Shown: positions 35,886-45,424, counted from the first letter of the stretch. The stretch: DNA of 64,000 nucleotides from Listeria costaricensis (GCF_900183385.1 NZ_FXUT01000001.1:471523-535522), one strand, 5' to 3'. Translations and numbers: made by a program. The notes: generated by a model not told the origin, from the sequence alone.

Positions 35886-37051
35886 TCTGCTTCCTCCTTT
35901 GTTCTTTTTTGTGCAAGCTGGCGAACCGCACCTACCGCCTGCTCGATTTCTTCCGGTGTGGTAAAACTGGAAAAGCTGAAACGGACCATTCCCTGCTGCT
36001 CGGTTCCATAATGCCGGTGGATCAGTGGGGCACAGTGCAGTCCCCCTCGACAAGCAATCCCATATTCTGCCATCAACTGGCAAGCGACCTCATTGGAATC
36101 CAGACTGCCAATATTCAGACTGACAAGACTGGGTGCTGCGGCTTTATCATACCCATAGAAATGAACACCTGGTTCGTCTGCTAGCGCCTGATAAAACTTT
36201 CCGGCGGCTTGTTTGGCCCTTTTTCCAGCTTGAGGATGTGTCTCTAAATAGGCCAGACCAGCTCCCAGCCCGATAATACTAGGCGTGCTGAGTGTCCCGG
36301 CTTCCAAATGTTCCGGAAGTTGCGACGGCATCGTTTCCGCTTGCGAAAAGACACCCGTTCCACCATCCAAAAGCGGCTCAATCTGGCTTGCAAGAGATTC
36401 ACGCAGCACAAGTCCACCGCTTCCCTGTGGCCCATATAGCGATTTATGCCCGGTAAAAATCAGCGCATCCATCTTCATCTGCCCCATGTCGATCGGCTCG
36501 ATACCTGCTGTTTGGGCGACATCGACAAAAAATGCCAGCTCATAGGCGGTACAAAGCGCGCCCAGCGTCTGCAAGTCATTCCGACATCCTGTCACATTGG
36601 AGGCATGGCTTGTAACAATTGCTCGCGTCACACCAGGACGAATGGCAGCCCGAAACTGTTCGACCGATGCCCTGCCAGTTTCAGAGTCGAGCGGCAAAAT
36701 GGTCAGCTCCACACCCTGCTGCTGCAAATGATAGAGCGGTCGCAAAATCGCATTGTGTTCCATTTCAGTGGTGATGATATGGTCCCCCGGCCGCAAAAAA
36801 CCTTTCAGCAAAATGTTGGCAGCTTCCGTCGCATTTTTCGTAAAAACGGTCTCCATTTCCTCGTCATCCGCTGAAAAATAAGCTTTGACAGCCTCGCGCA
36901 CCGCCGTGACTGCATGGAGTCCCCGCAAACTGGCCGCATGTCCCGCCCTTGTCGGATTGCCGATCGTTTGCCCAGCAATCGCTTCAAACACTGCTTCGGC
37001 CACTTCTTTCGGCTTGACAAGTGTCGTTGAGGCATTGTCCAAATAGATCAT
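35882..37051 (-). CDS. Class V aminotransferase / cysteine desulfurase-like protein (EF2568 type)
   Basis: A 389-residue PLP enzyme of the NifS/SufS/selenocysteine lyase fold. It begins MIYLDNASTTLVKPKEV. The PLP lysine is in ALIFTGHKSLYGPQGSGGLVL, and the active-site Cys candidate is in IACRGGLHCAPLIHRHYGT. The family named after Enterococcus EF2568 is known to travel with selD. In this operon its likely job is to release selenium (or sulfur) from selenocysteine or cysteine for SelD. It overlaps selA by four bases and follows selB by 12. Confidence 0.88.
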   Translation of the reverse strand: MIYLDNASTTLVKPKEVAEAVFEAIAGQTIGNPTRAGHAASLRGLHAVTAVREAVKAYFSADDEEMETVFTKNATEAANILLKGFLRPGDHIITTEMEHNAILRPLYHLQQQGVELTILPLDSETGRASVEQFRAAIRPGVTRAIVTSHASNVTGCRNDLQTLGALCTAYELAFFVDVAQTAGIEPIDMGQMKMDALIFTGHKSLYGPQGSGGLVLRESLASQIEPLLDGGTGVFSQAETMPSQLPEHLEAGTLSTPSIIGLGAGLAYLETHPQAGKRAKQAAGKFYQALADEPGVHFYGYDKAAAPSLVSLNIGSLDSNEVACQLMAEYGIACRGGLHCAPLIHRHYGTEQQGMVRFSFSSFTTPEEIEQAVGAVRQLAQKRTKEEAE

Positions 37052-37063
37052 CTCGTTCTCCTT

Positions 37064-38944
37064 TCAGCCAAGCACACGATAATTTTCCACCCGCTTGGTT
37101 ATCCCTTCCTTGTCGAGCGTTTCTAAAATTAGCATCGCATAGCGGCGACTCGACCCGGTTAGATCGCGAAAATCAGCCAGCGTCATTTTGCCATGTGCGG
37201 CGATACATGTCTGACTGATGGTGATCGCTTTTTCATAATAGTCGCGCGCAATAACAAATTCGTGATCCAGCCTGACAAGACTGCTACCCGTCAAATAGGC
37301 AACCATTTCAAGCAGATTCTCCTGCCCAGCCGTCAATTCTTCGACACTTCTAGGTGTAAAACCGTCCTGCATTAGAGCCGCTTCGATTTGCTGCCGTTCT
37401 TTTTCCTGATAAGGGTTCAATTTGATTTCATATGAAGCTGACTGGATTTGATCGCGTTCCATCCGAAGCTTGCCAGACTCAGCCAGCCACGCCAAGCACG
37501 CTTCCAATTGCTTGATCGGAATTTCAATCCCCGCTTTTTCAAAGAGTTCCGCTTTCGGCATCCCATAACGAAGCCGGTAGCGTTTATGATAGCGCATCAG
37601 TATCTCTTCCAATCGATCACTTAATTGCGCAAACCGCTCGAACGTCGTGTATTTATCGCCAATTTTCACGAGTGCCTGAGTCGCTTCTAGCTCCTGCAAA
37701 TAAGGTTTCGTTTCCTCAGGCGTTTTGCCAATGTACTGACTGATGGCCGCTTCTTCTGAAAATACTTCGCGCCGCTTATTCAAAAAGGCCGCAATCACCA
37801 CAACGGTACTGCTGCTCGCTTGCGTTTCGAGTGCAGTCACGACGTCCTCATGAAAACGTTTGTGTTTAGCAGGATGGGGATCGATCACCCGGCCACCACC
37901 AAGCGTATACATCGGTGAATAGTTACGAATAATAAACGCATCGTTCTTCTTGACGGCCACCTGTTCTTCCAATCTGAGCTGCACGAAGCCGGTTTCTCCC
38001 GGGGCGATTTCTTCTTGACCGATCGGAACGGCCCGCGCCATGACTTCACTCGTACCGATATAAAGACGAACCCGATCCCACAAAACCAGACTTTCCGGTG
38101 CATTTTGAAGCAAATTTAGCTCCACATCCAGCATCCAGCTGACCTCGAGCTGATCAGATGGCGCCAGTGTGCAGCCGCGTTTCAATTCTGCCGCTTTCAC
38201 ACCTGTGATGTTTAAAGCCGTCCGCATTCCTGCGCTTGTTTGTGAAACATTTTCTTCATGGATCTGAATATTTCTAACCTTGACTTTCTGACAAGCCGGA
38301 TACAGCATTAGTTCCTCGCCGGTATGGATTTCGCCCTGCAAAAGTGTGCCCGTGACAACCGTACCAAAGCCTTTGACCGTAAAAGCCCGATCAATTGGCA
38401 TGTAAGGAAATAGGGCGGTATTCTGCTCTGGCAATTCCGTTGTCAACTGGTCGATTTTTTCAACAAGCGGCTCCAAGCCAATCCGTTCAACCGCGTCCAC
38501 AAATAATAGCGGTGCCGTTTCCAAAAAGCCACTCGCCAGCTGTTCACGAATATCAAGCTCCACCAGTTCCCGCATTTCCTCGTCAACCAGCCCACATTTT
38601 GTAACCACAATAATAAAATTTTCCACGCCAAGCAGTTCTAAAATGGCGGCATGTTCTTTCGTCTGCGGCATGACCCCCTCCTGCGCATCAATCACGAGCA
38701 GAACGAGCTCCACCCCCTGTGCTCCGGCCAGCATATTTTTCATAAAGCGTTCATGCCCGGGCACATCCACAATTCCAGCCATTCGACCACTTGGGAGTTC
38801 AAAATAGGCAAACCCCAGATCAATCGAGAGCCCCCGTTTTTTTTCTTCCTTTGTCGTATCTGTTTCCATTCCGGTCAGCGCGCGAATTAGCGTCGTCTTG
38901 CCATGATCGACATGCCCGGCGGTTCCGATCACGATTCTTTTCAT
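37064..38944 (-). CDS. selB: Selenocysteine-specific elongation factor SelB
   Basis: A 626-residue SelB that carries Sec-tRNA(Sec) to the ribosome at UGA codons next to a SECIS hairpin. The G domain starts [26 protein letters not shown] (G1), with [11 protein letters not shown] (G2), [13 protein letters not shown] (G3) and VVTKCGLVD (an NKxD variant, G4). EF-Tu-like domains 2-3 follow ([21 protein letters not shown]). The C-terminal winged helices for SECIS RNA binding occupy the last ~250 residues ([26 protein letters not shown]). It is in the selD-to-selA operon. Confidence 0.97.
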   Translation of the reverse strand: MKRIVIGTAGHVDHGKTTLIRALTGMETDTTKEEKKRGLSIDLGFAYFELPSGRMAGIVDVPGHERFMKNMLAGAQGVELVLLVIDAQEGVMPQTKEHAAILELLGVENFIIVVTKCGLVDEEMRELVELDIREQLASGFLETAPLLFVDAVERIGLEPLVEKIDQLTTELPEQNTALFPYMPIDRAFTVKGFGTVVTGTLLQGEIHTGEELMLYPACQKVKVRNIQIHEENVSQTSAGMRTALNITGVKAAELKRGCTLAPSDQLEVSWMLDVELNLLQNAPESLVLWDRVRLYIGTSEVMARAVPIGQEEIAPGETGFVQLRLEEQVAVKKNDAFIIRNYSPMYTLGGGRVIDPHPAKHKRFHEDVVTALETQASSSTVVVIAAFLNKRREVFSEEAAISQYIGKTPEETKPYLQELEATQALVKIGDKYTTFERFAQLSDRLEEILMRYHKRYRLRYGMPKAELFEKAGIEIPIKQLEACLAWLAESGKLRMERDQIQSASYEIKLNPYQEKERQQIEAALMQDGFTPRSVEELTAGQENLLEMVAYLTGSSLVRLDHEFVIARDYYEKAITISQTCIAAHGKMTLADFRDLTGSSRRYAMLILETLDKEGITKRVENYRVLG

Positions 38945-38957
38945 CGATTAACTCCTT

Positions 38958-39194
38958 TCAATCTTCCAGCTGCCGGTACTCGCTCTCTGTTTTCAGGTAG
39001 ACAACCCCGGAAAATTTCTCGGCGAGATGAGAGACAGCTGGTTGATCTTCTGTTTCTGCAAGAAGTGCCAATCCGCAACTGGCTGAAATTTTGACCGGCA
39101 GCGGTATCAAGCGACTATCTGCAAACTGTTTTTGAAAAGCCGTTTCAGCTTTTAACGCAAATTTTGTAGAAGGAAAGCTGATCAGAAATGTCAT
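38958..39194 (-). CDS. DUF3343 protein, putative Se/S carrier-like
   Basis: A 78-residue protein beginning MTFLISFPSTKFALKAE, with LIPLPVKISASCGLALL in the middle; the single Cys in SCG is the conserved feature of the DUF3343 (Se/S carrier protein-like) family. It is sandwiched between the YedF-like gene (12-base gap) and selB (13-base gap), the typical place for this family in selenium loci. A role in moving selenide or persulfide-bound selenium to SelD is the prevailing guess for the family. Confidence 0.85.
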   Translation of the reverse strand: MTFLISFPSTKFALKAETAFQKQFADSRLIPLPVKISASCGLALLAETEDQPAVSHLAEKFSGVVYLKTESEYRQLED

Positions 39195-39206
39195 TTTCCT
39201 TCACCT

Positions 39207-39800
39207 CTACGGTTCAATAACCGGATACTGCTGCATCAGCTCTACAATCCGGTACATATTGGTAATTTCACCCACTGCCAGTTCCTCAGTTAGCCCATAA
39301 AAATCCAGACAGATGCCACAGGTCGCAATCCAAGTGCCGGCAGCAGCCATTTTTTGCAAATCTTGCAGACTCTTTGACCGAGCAGTTGTCAAAAATGCCC
39401 CGCGATTATAAAAAAGTATTGCCGTCGGGAATGCCTCTTGCTCACTACAAGCAAAGAGAAAATTCCGCAAAAGTGTCTCGCCCAATTCCGTGTCGCCACT
39501 GCCCATCTGGTCACTTCCAATCACCACGATTTTAGGCAGCAGTACCTCTTCTGTTTCAACCGGTGCAACTTCATTTGCTGCATCGCCTTCTGTCCGGGCA
39601 ATCGTCACCTGATAATGCCGCTCAGCCACTTTTTTAGTTTGTGCCGAGAGCCCGAGCTGTTCAGCCATTTTCGTCAGATTTTGTGTCGCGATTTCATTGT
39701 CCACTTCTACGCATAATGTTTCTGTCGTTTCCTTTAAAGCCTTGCGTGTTTGAATGACAGGCAGCGGACAGGCTTTTCCCATCGCATCAATCATTTTCAT
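39207..39800 (-). CDS. yedF: Selenium metabolism protein YedF-like (TusA + DsrE domains)
   Basis: A 197-residue two-domain protein. The N-terminal TusA/SirA domain (KMIDAMGKACPLPVIQTRKALKE) has the CPxP cysteine that carries persulfide or perselenide. The C-terminal DsrE-like domain (ITLSSDQ-like KIVVIGSDQMGSGDTELGETLLRNFLFA, then WIATCGICLDFYGL with two Cys) matches the selenium YedF family. The ATG at 39800 has AAGGAGGA upstream; the open frame extends 20 codons further without a site. It is positioned between selD and the DUF3343 gene. Confidence 0.9.
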   Translation of the reverse strand: MKMIDAMGKACPLPVIQTRKALKETTETLCVEVDNEIATQNLTKMAEQLGLSAQTKKVAERHYQVTIARTEGDAANEVAPVETEEVLLPKIVVIGSDQMGSGDTELGETLLRNFLFACSEQEAFPTAILFYNRGAFLTTARSKSLQDLQKMAAAGTWIATCGICLDFYGLTEELAVGEITNMYRIVELMQQYPVIEP

Positions 39801-39813
39801 CTCGTCTTCCTCC

Positions 39814-40830
39814 TTATCGAATCGTGATCGAGTGAGCCGCTTTTTCCGTAAAGCGCCCAATTATCTGGGCGGTCAAGCCTTGCTGCTGCAGTTTTAGACA
39901 CAGCTGTTCGGCATCCGTTTTTGGCAAAGCGATGAGCAATCCGCCCGATGTTTGCGGGTCAAATAGCACTTCCTCCAAGGCAAAATCAGCTTCCTGAAAA
40001 TCGACCACTTCTTGCAGATGATTCCGATTTCGCTGACCGCCCGCTGTCCCGAGAAAATGCGCCGCCGCTTCTTTAGCACCGGACAAAATCGGAATATTGG
40101 CAGCGGTCAGCTCCACACTTTGCTCCTCAGCGATCATCTCACTTAAATGTCCCAGCAGCCCAAAACCCGTTACATCCGTCATCGCATGCACGTGGAAATC
40201 ACGCGCCGCTTCTGAGGCTGCTTTATTCAACGTTTCCATCGAATTAAGCGCTGCGGCAAAATCAGCCTCCTCCACCTCGCCCACACTGTAGCCAGTTGTG
40301 ATCAAGCCTGTCCCAAGTGGCTTCGTCAAAACGAGCCGATCATCAAGCTCAGCCCCTCGATTTGTCAAAATGGCTGCCGGATGGATCGTGCCGCTGACTG
40401 AAAGCCCATATTTGATTTTCGGATCATGGATCGAGTGCCCCCCTGCCAAAATCACACCCGCCTCAAGCAATATATCCATCCCGCCTTTTAATATTGCTTC
40501 AAGTGGGTCTAACGGCTGCTCTTCCGGATAGCACACCAAATTGAGTGCTGTGATCGGCTGGCCACCCATGGCATAGACATCGCTCAGTGCATTACAAGCC
40601 GCAATCCGTCCGAAATGATAGGGATCGGCCACCATTGCAGGAAAAAAGTCGACCGTTTGAATCAAAGCCAGCTCCTCCGTTAAACGAATCACCGCCGCAT
40701 CATCCGCATGGTCAAACCCAACCAGTAGCTGGTCACTTTTCGGCTGTTGGATATTTTTCAAAAGCCCGGAAAGCACATCTACACCCATTTTGGCATTACA
40801 ACCGCCACAAATAATCAAATCCTTGCTCAT
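39814..40830 (-). CDS. selD: Selenide, water dikinase
   Basis: A 338-residue SelD that makes selenophosphate from selenide and ATP. The catalytic Cys-x-x-Lys is present as GGCNAKMGVDVLSGLL (Cys11, Lys14), so it is a Cys, not Sec, version. ATP-binding motifs are DDAAVIRL, ALIQTVDFFPAMVADPYHFGRIAACNALSDVYAMGGQPITALN, GGHSIHDPKIKYGLSVSG and TDVTGFGLLGHL. The N-terminus is shorter than E. coli SelD. It leads the selenium operon, with a ~220-base gap upstream. Confidence 0.96.
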   Translation of the reverse strand: MSKDLIICGGCNAKMGVDVLSGLLKNIQQPKSDQLLVGFDHADDAAVIRLTEELALIQTVDFFPAMVADPYHFGRIAACNALSDVYAMGGQPITALNLVCYPEEQPLDPLEAILKGGMDILLEAGVILAGGHSIHDPKIKYGLSVSGTIHPAAILTNRGAELDDRLVLTKPLGTGLITTGYSVGEVEEADFAAALNSMETLNKAASEAARDFHVHAMTDVTGFGLLGHLSEMIAEEQSVELTAANIPILSGAKEAAAHFLGTAGGQRNRNHLQEVVDFQEADFALEEVLFDPQTSGGLLIALPKTDAEQLCLKLQQQGLTAQIIGRFTEKAAHSITIR

Positions 40831-41017
40831 TTTTCAATCAGTTCCTTTCATCGCAACTTTTCACATGCCTCTTTATTTGACACTCACTTTGAGCTCTGAC
40901 CCGCCCATAATGAAAAGTGTCGCTTGAAGAATGCCCCACAGAATACCGAAAACGGTCCTGCGCTCATTCTTCCCCATTGACTGCCATAAAATGCCCCCAG
41001 CTGTCAGTAGTTGTAAA

Positions 41018-41049
41018 CAAAGGGAAACGGAACGCTCCGTCTCCCTTTT
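41018..41049 (-). terminator. Intrinsic terminator after the TSUP gene
   Basis: Minus-strand AAAGGGAGACGGAGC and GTTCCGTTTCCCTTT pair closely, followed by GTTT. It separates the prd operon from the selD operon. The remaining spacer to selD (40831-41017) presumably holds the selD promoter, but no clear -35/-10 pair stood out. Confidence 0.7.
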
Positions 41050-41055
41050 GATGTT

Positions 41056-41946
41056 TTATTCGGACACGGTTTTCGGATCCGTTTTGCGGAAACCAGAAAT
41101 CAGCATGGTGATGGATGTGTAGACAACCACCGCAATAATGATCCAAGTAAGGACCGTCAAATCCATACTTTTCACAAACTGAACGGCCACGATGACCCCT
41201 AGGATCCCACCGATTGTCAAACCAATCACGCCCTTTTTGGAATACCGGTCATGTTTGATAAATTCAAGACTCGCAACAGGCATCAGCGCCGAGCAGGAAG
41301 TCATCATGATTGGGAATGCCACTAGCGGATTCAGTCCCAGCATGAAAACCATCGCCATACAAGGTGCATAAAGTCCCACACCTGCCGTCATCAAAGCGCC
41401 TAGGATAAAGTTGCCGACAATCGCCACAACAAGCAATCCGCCGCTAAGTCCCATCGCCTTGTTGCCTTTTCCTAACAAATCAAGAAGCTGCAACTGTTGA
41501 AGCGCCATCAGAACAGCCGTAATCGCCAGGGCAATCCCCATCGCCGCTTGAATTTTCTTTTCAGGCAGTTTGGAAACCGTCCGCGCCCCAATAAAAGAGC
41601 CGACCATTGCCGCAAGCACCATCGAAACAAGCGTAACCGGGTCTACTTCTACAACTGTAATAAAAAGAAAGGCCTCAACAATTACCGGAATCGCATGTCC
41701 GGCATTCAGTGTTCCCGGCAGCAGTTCGTCATTTTTTAGAAAACGGGTAATTTTAAAACCAAGTGTTGTCGTGGCAAACGAGCCGATTCCGAGCGCATCA
41801 AGAAAGTCTGTAATAAATCCGACAATCCCAGCCACCCAAACGTTTTCTTTTCCCCAATCGCCTCGATGGGCCACTAAATCCTTTATCAAATAAATCGCAA
41901 AAACTGTCCCAACTACTAAAAGTAAACCTAAAATCGCTGTAACCAT
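41056..41946 (-). CDS. TSUP (TauE/SafE) family membrane transporter
   Basis: A 296-residue protein with about eight membrane helices and the duplicated TSUP motifs (IVGFITDFLDALGIGSFATTTLGFKITR in the first half, GLYAPCMAMVFMLGLNPLVAFPIMMTSCSALMPVASLEFI in the second). Family members move sulfite, sulfonates or related anions. It is the last gene of the prd operon (38 bases after prdF), followed by a terminator. Substrate could be a selenium/sulfur oxyanion or a carboxylate product such as 5-aminovalerate; this is inference. Confidence 0.85.
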   Translation of the reverse strand: MVTAILGLLLVVGTVFAIYLIKDLVAHRGDWGKENVWVAGIVGFITDFLDALGIGSFATTTLGFKITRFLKNDELLPGTLNAGHAIPVIVEAFLFITVVEVDPVTLVSMVLAAMVGSFIGARTVSKLPEKKIQAAMGIALAITAVLMALQQLQLLDLLGKGNKAMGLSGGLLVVAIVGNFILGALMTAGVGLYAPCMAMVFMLGLNPLVAFPIMMTSCSALMPVASLEFIKHDRYSKKGVIGLTIGGILGVIVAVQFVKSMDLTVLTWIIIAVVVYTSITMLISGFRKTDPKTVSE

Positions 41947-41984
41947 TCTCCTCTTCCTTTCTGTAACTCATTTTCCAAAGGCTG

Positions 41985-43004
41985 TTATTTCAGGATAAAA
42001 CCATTGACAAGAGGGTCTTCTGGGTCAAACAGAAATGAATTGAAACCTGTAATATAGGCAGAACCAGTCACTTCCGGTATGATCGCATTTAAGTCGCCAG
42101 CTTGGGTCTCTTTCACGACTCGGCCTTTGAATAAAGTGCCTAAAATACTTTCATAGACAAACGGTTCATCGATTTTAAGTTCTCCCTTCGCATAAAGGGT
42201 GGCCAGTTTTGCACTCGTTCCCGTACCGCACGGCGACCGGTCCACTTGACCTTCACCAAAGATCACCACATTTTTATAAGTCGCATCCGGATGCGTCGGC
42301 TCGTCATAGATTTCCACCAAGTCGACCGTTTGGATATGCGGCAATGTTGGGTGCTGAATGTCGACCTGCCGATTGATTTCAGCAAGTAGCTTCATCGCTT
42401 TTTCAGTCAGCTGCGAGGCATTTTCCGGTTTGATTTCAAGGCCCAACTCTTTCGCATGGATAATCGCAAAGAAGCTGCCACCAAAGGAAATGTCAAATGT
42501 CACATCGCCCACTTCCGGAACATGCAGGGAAACGCCTTCTTTATAAAGGAAACTTGGCACATTTTGGAAAGATACTTCCTTTACTTTATTGCCATCTTCA
42601 TGAAGAAAAGCCGTTGCATGCACAAGCCCAGCTGCTGTATCAAGCACTACTTTCGCCGTGTCTGCCGTCTGATCATAGTCGACCATGCCCGTTTCGATTG
42701 CAGCAGTTACTGCAGCAATCGTATTATGACCGCACATGTTCAGATAGCCGCCACCGTCCATAAAAATGATGCCAAAATCAGCTTCCTTATGGGTTGGTGC
42801 GGTCAAAAAGGCGCCAAACATGTCATTATGCCCGCGCGGTTCGTGCATTAGCGCTTTTCTAAGTGAATCCTGATGATCAATCAAATATTGTCTTTTCTCA
42901 GCCATCGTATCCCCCGGAATATTCGGAATGCCTCCCGTAATAATACGCGCTGCTTCTCCTGCTGTATGAGAGTCAATCGCTGAGATCATTTTGGATAATT
43001 TCAT
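41985..43004 (-). CDS. prdF: Proline racemase
   Basis: A 339-residue proline racemase family enzyme using two catalytic cysteines: MCGHNTIAAV (first Cys) and DRSPCGTGTSAKLATLYAKG (second Cys). It begins MKLSKMISAIDSHTAGEAARIITGG, as in clostridial enzymes. It converts L-proline to D-proline, the substrate of D-proline reductase encoded upstream. It sits in the same operon as prdE (32-base gap) and the TSUP gene. Both Cys are present, distinguishing it from hydroxyproline dehydratases. Confidence 0.95.
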   Translation of the reverse strand: MKLSKMISAIDSHTAGEAARIITGGIPNIPGDTMAEKRQYLIDHQDSLRKALMHEPRGHNDMFGAFLTAPTHKEADFGIIFMDGGGYLNMCGHNTIAAVTAAIETGMVDYDQTADTAKVVLDTAAGLVHATAFLHEDGNKVKEVSFQNVPSFLYKEGVSLHVPEVGDVTFDISFGGSFFAIIHAKELGLEIKPENASQLTEKAMKLLAEINRQVDIQHPTLPHIQTVDLVEIYDEPTHPDATYKNVVIFGEGQVDRSPCGTGTSAKLATLYAKGELKIDEPFVYESILGTLFKGRVVKETQAGDLNAIIPEVTGSAYITGFNSFLFDPEDPLVNGFILK

Positions 43005-43036
43005 TTTCTTACCTCCGATTTTTGAACGTTCAAATT

Positions 43037-43513
43037 TTAGGCGTTTCGCGAATCCTGCCTCATTTTCAACTTCAAAAACGCGAGTGCTTTTCTTGCATCT
43101 AGTGCATCTACATTGTTTTCACCAACGACTTCGGTTTCAATTCCCTCCGCCGATTTATTGATATCAACAACAAATTCTGTAAACGCATTTTCAACGACAA
43201 ATTTTGCCTGCGTGCCGATAAATTTCAGCCCGACAACGGAGATTCCACGACTTCCAATCTCCTCCATCGCACCGGCAAAATCAACATCGGTATTGCCCCA
43301 GCCGTCCGCTGAAACTATAGCACCGCTCGCGCCCATACTTTCTACAAGCGCAGCCGCCCGATTGCCGACAAAATGCTTCATTTTATTGTCCTGAGGCGTT
43401 CCAGCTATGACAATCCCCGTCAGCTGAATATCTTTATCCTCATCTAAAACAGCTAACACTGGGTCGCGAAAATGATGTAAACTCGTCTCTTTTGTAGATG
43501 GTCCAACACCCAT
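43037..43513 (-). CDS. prdE: D-proline reductase-associated protein PrdE (PrdA C-terminal-like)
   Basis: A 158-residue protein, starting at the ATG at 43513 (AGGAG site). It aligns end to end with the C-terminal chain of PrdA: MGVGPSTKETSLHHFRDPVLAVL corresponds to CIGPASKECSRHYFREPLVKRA, and later DGWGNTDVDFAGAMEEIGSRGISVVGL to EGFGNNHIDFASHIEEIGKRDVEVVGI. The pyruvoyl-forming Cys is replaced by the initiator Met, so no self-cleavage is expected. Role in the reductase complex unproven; known as a conserved prd-cluster gene. Confidence 0.85.
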   Translation of the reverse strand: MGVGPSTKETSLHHFRDPVLAVLDEDKDIQLTGIVIAGTPQDNKMKHFVGNRAAALVESMGASGAIVSADGWGNTDVDFAGAMEEIGSRGISVVGLKFIGTQAKFVVENAFTEFVVDINKSAEGIETEVVGENNVDALDARKALAFLKLKMRQDSRNA

Positions 43514-43612
43514 TTCAAGACTCCTCTCTGAATTTGATAAACTTCTCACAAACTTTCCCAACAACGAACCAGAGAAAGCATATTCGCCCCCTCTGATTCC
43601 TGCTGTTCCAAA

Positions 43613-44353
43613 TCAAGTCAGCGAGCGCAAAGCTCCGTCCCGATATTCATTTGGCGATAAAACGACAGGCATATTGGCCAAATCAATATTCGAGAAACCG
43701 TCCTCGGCTCCGCTTGGTTCAGACGGAAAAAGCAAATTGTCATACATTGCGCCTTGACCGGCAACGAGTTTGACGAGCGCAACACGTTCTTTTCCATTCG
43801 GTTTCCGAGGTGGATCAGGAAATTCATGTCGCTCAGTTGCTTCTTTTCCATTTATCATTTTCAAAATGTCTCGAACAGGCTGGATAAATGCATCACTGGC
43901 CTGAAACATTGAAAATGCAAGACTTCGCGTAAAGACGGGTGCATCCTTCAAAAGAATATCGATATGAACGATAAAGTCATCTTCACCGGGTGTTCCGGCA
44001 CGTCCGAAAATGATCTTTTCATCCAAGTATCCTTCCGATGAGCCAAATTCGTGCATCTGTCTGCCCGTTTGATCGCCCCCTGTTACAAGGACATAGACAC
44101 CCGTTAGCGTGTGGGTGACACCATTTCCGCATTCACCGAGCACTTTCGTTGAGATCGGCACGATATCCATGATCGAATTGGTCTCAATATGACGCGCATC
44201 TGGCGGAATCACTTGAATGTCTACTTTTTCAAACACTTCGGGAAACAGATAGCCGTCCTTTGGTACAAGTGGAAAAATCAATTTCCCTTCTTCAATGGCT
44301 GCTTTTTTGCCCGTCTCTACTGACTGCATATGAAAACTTTTGATGGTTAGCAT
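43613..44353 (-). CDS. prdD: D-proline reductase-associated protein PrdD (PrdA N-terminal-like)
   Basis: A 246-residue paralogue of the N-terminal (beta-chain) part of PrdA: DIVPISTKVLGECGNGVTHTLTGVYVLVTGGD, MHEFGSSEGYLDEKIIFGRAGTPG and LVAGQGAMYDNLLFPSEPSG match PrdA blocks. It ends ...DGALRSLT, exactly where PrdA has HALT just before its processed Cys. PrdD and PrdE therefore together equal one PrdA, split at the maturation site. It lies between prdB and prdE in the operon. Confidence 0.85.
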   Translation of the reverse strand: MLTIKSFHMQSVETGKKAAIEEGKLIFPLVPKDGYLFPEVFEKVDIQVIPPDARHIETNSIMDIVPISTKVLGECGNGVTHTLTGVYVLVTGGDQTGRQMHEFGSSEGYLDEKIIFGRAGTPGEDDFIVHIDILLKDAPVFTRSLAFSMFQASDAFIQPVRDILKMINGKEATERHEFPDPPRKPNGKERVALVKLVAGQGAMYDNLLFPSEPSGAEDGFSNIDLANMPVVLSPNEYRDGALRSLT

Positions 44354-44373
44354 AGCAAAAACTCCTAACCGTT

Positions 44374-45099
44374 TTAGATGTGTGCAATATATTCATATGG
44401 AAGCGGAACGATTTTGCCAGCACTCGGAATGGCAACAAGCTGTTCCAATGTGTCTTTCAAAATCGCATGCTGCATCTCAATGTTATGTGGTTCCCCTGCA
44501 TTGGCACCCATTGGCATAAGCGGTGCAACTGCACGAGGTGAACCGTTTTGGCGCACTACTGGAGGTAATGCTGCAATAAGGATGGTTGGAATACCGGCTT
44601 CTTCAATAGCTCTCTGCACGATCACGGCAGTTCTGTGGCATGTGCCTCAACCGGCGGTCAAAACGACCGCATCAACCTCCTCTTCCTTCAAGCGACGTGC
44701 GATTTCAGGACCCGTTTCTTCAGTGAAAACTTCCTGATTACCGCCACCTCCCATGAAGCCGAAATGCATCGGCGCAACATCTTTAATGATTCCTTCTGCC
44801 GCAAGTTCATTCAAGCGGTCAATCGGGAACATACAGTTAACATCTTTATTCACATCGGCATTATCATACCCACCATGCGAAACCATCAACTCGCTGCTAG
44901 GAGTTTCACGAGGAATCTCGCGGTATGACGTATCCCCCGCCAAGTTGAAGCGTTTATCGGACTTCAAGTGAACGCCCGCTGCCGTTGCAAGGGCAACACG
45001 CATTTCTTTCAATTCTTTGGTCACTGCGGTAAAGACAGGTTTCGGCGTGATCGGTACAAAAATTTCCGATTGCAAGCCTTCTGTGACTGTAAGTTTCAT
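44374..45099 (-). CDS. prdB: D-proline reductase selenoprotein subunit PrdB (in-frame UGA = Sec151)
   Basis: A 241-residue selenoprotein if the TGA at 44647-44649 is read through. The frame is continuous on both sides: ...VDAVVLTAG-U-GTCHRTAVIVQRAIEEAG..., and the Sec-GT-C arrangement matches the gamma/selenoprotein subunit of D-proline reductase and GrdB-like proteins. Sec attacks the D-proline alpha C-N bond in the accepted mechanism. An N-terminal block (KLTVTEGLQSEIFVPITPKPVFTAVTK) and LMVSHGGYDNADVNKDVN are family features. selC, selA, selB and selD are all within 10 kb. The ATG directly follows the stop of the small upstream gene. Confidence 0.95.
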
Positions 45100-45402
45100 T
45101 TATTCTGCTCCTTTCTCACTCAGTCGGGCACGAATTTCGTCCCGGCGTTTTTTGGTTTCTTCGATCGCTTCCACATACTTATCATCCGGCTCTTCTGCAA
45201 GGACTTCCGGGTAGCTCATCATAAAGCCTACCTCTTGTCCAAGTGCCAGCTCATACTGACTGATCAGCATCCGCCGCGGAACCTTGAATGTTCCCAGCCG
45301 GCCTTTGATGTCAATCGTCACACTCGCATCCGTAATTTCAACGAGGATGCCTTCAAACATTCTTTCAGTGGATTGATATTTCAGCAGATCTTCTCTATTC
45401 AT
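45100..45402 (-). CDS. Small conserved prd-cluster protein (CBO2463/CBO2479 domain type)
   Basis: A 100-residue protein found between prdA and prdB. It has a small beta-barrel-like N-terminal half (FEGILVEITDASVTIDIKGRLGTFKVPRRMLISQYELALGQEVGFMMSYPEVL), reminiscent of an S1/KOW-type fold, and a charged helical C-terminus (DKYVEAIEETKKRRDEIRARLSEKG). I recall the family name CBO2463/CBO2479 from clostridial prd clusters. Stop codon and the prdB start are directly adjacent. Function unknown; possibly a chaperone or regulator for reductase assembly. Confidence 0.75.
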   Translation of the reverse strand: MNREDLLKYQSTERMFEGILVEITDASVTIDIKGRLGTFKVPRRMLISQYELALGQEVGFMMSYPEVLAEEPDDKYVEAIEETKKRRDEIRARLSEKGAE

Positions 45403-45424
45403 AATTCACCTTCACAAACGACGA

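Noticed and set aside
35886..36083. N-terminal extension of SelA by 66 codons
   Set aside because: It lies inside the desulfurase gene in another frame; the ATGA overlap start at 35885 gives the normal SelA N-terminus.
39814..40830. SelD as a third selenoprotein
   Set aside because: The catalytic position is an ordinary Cys codon (GGCNAK); no in-frame UGA is present.
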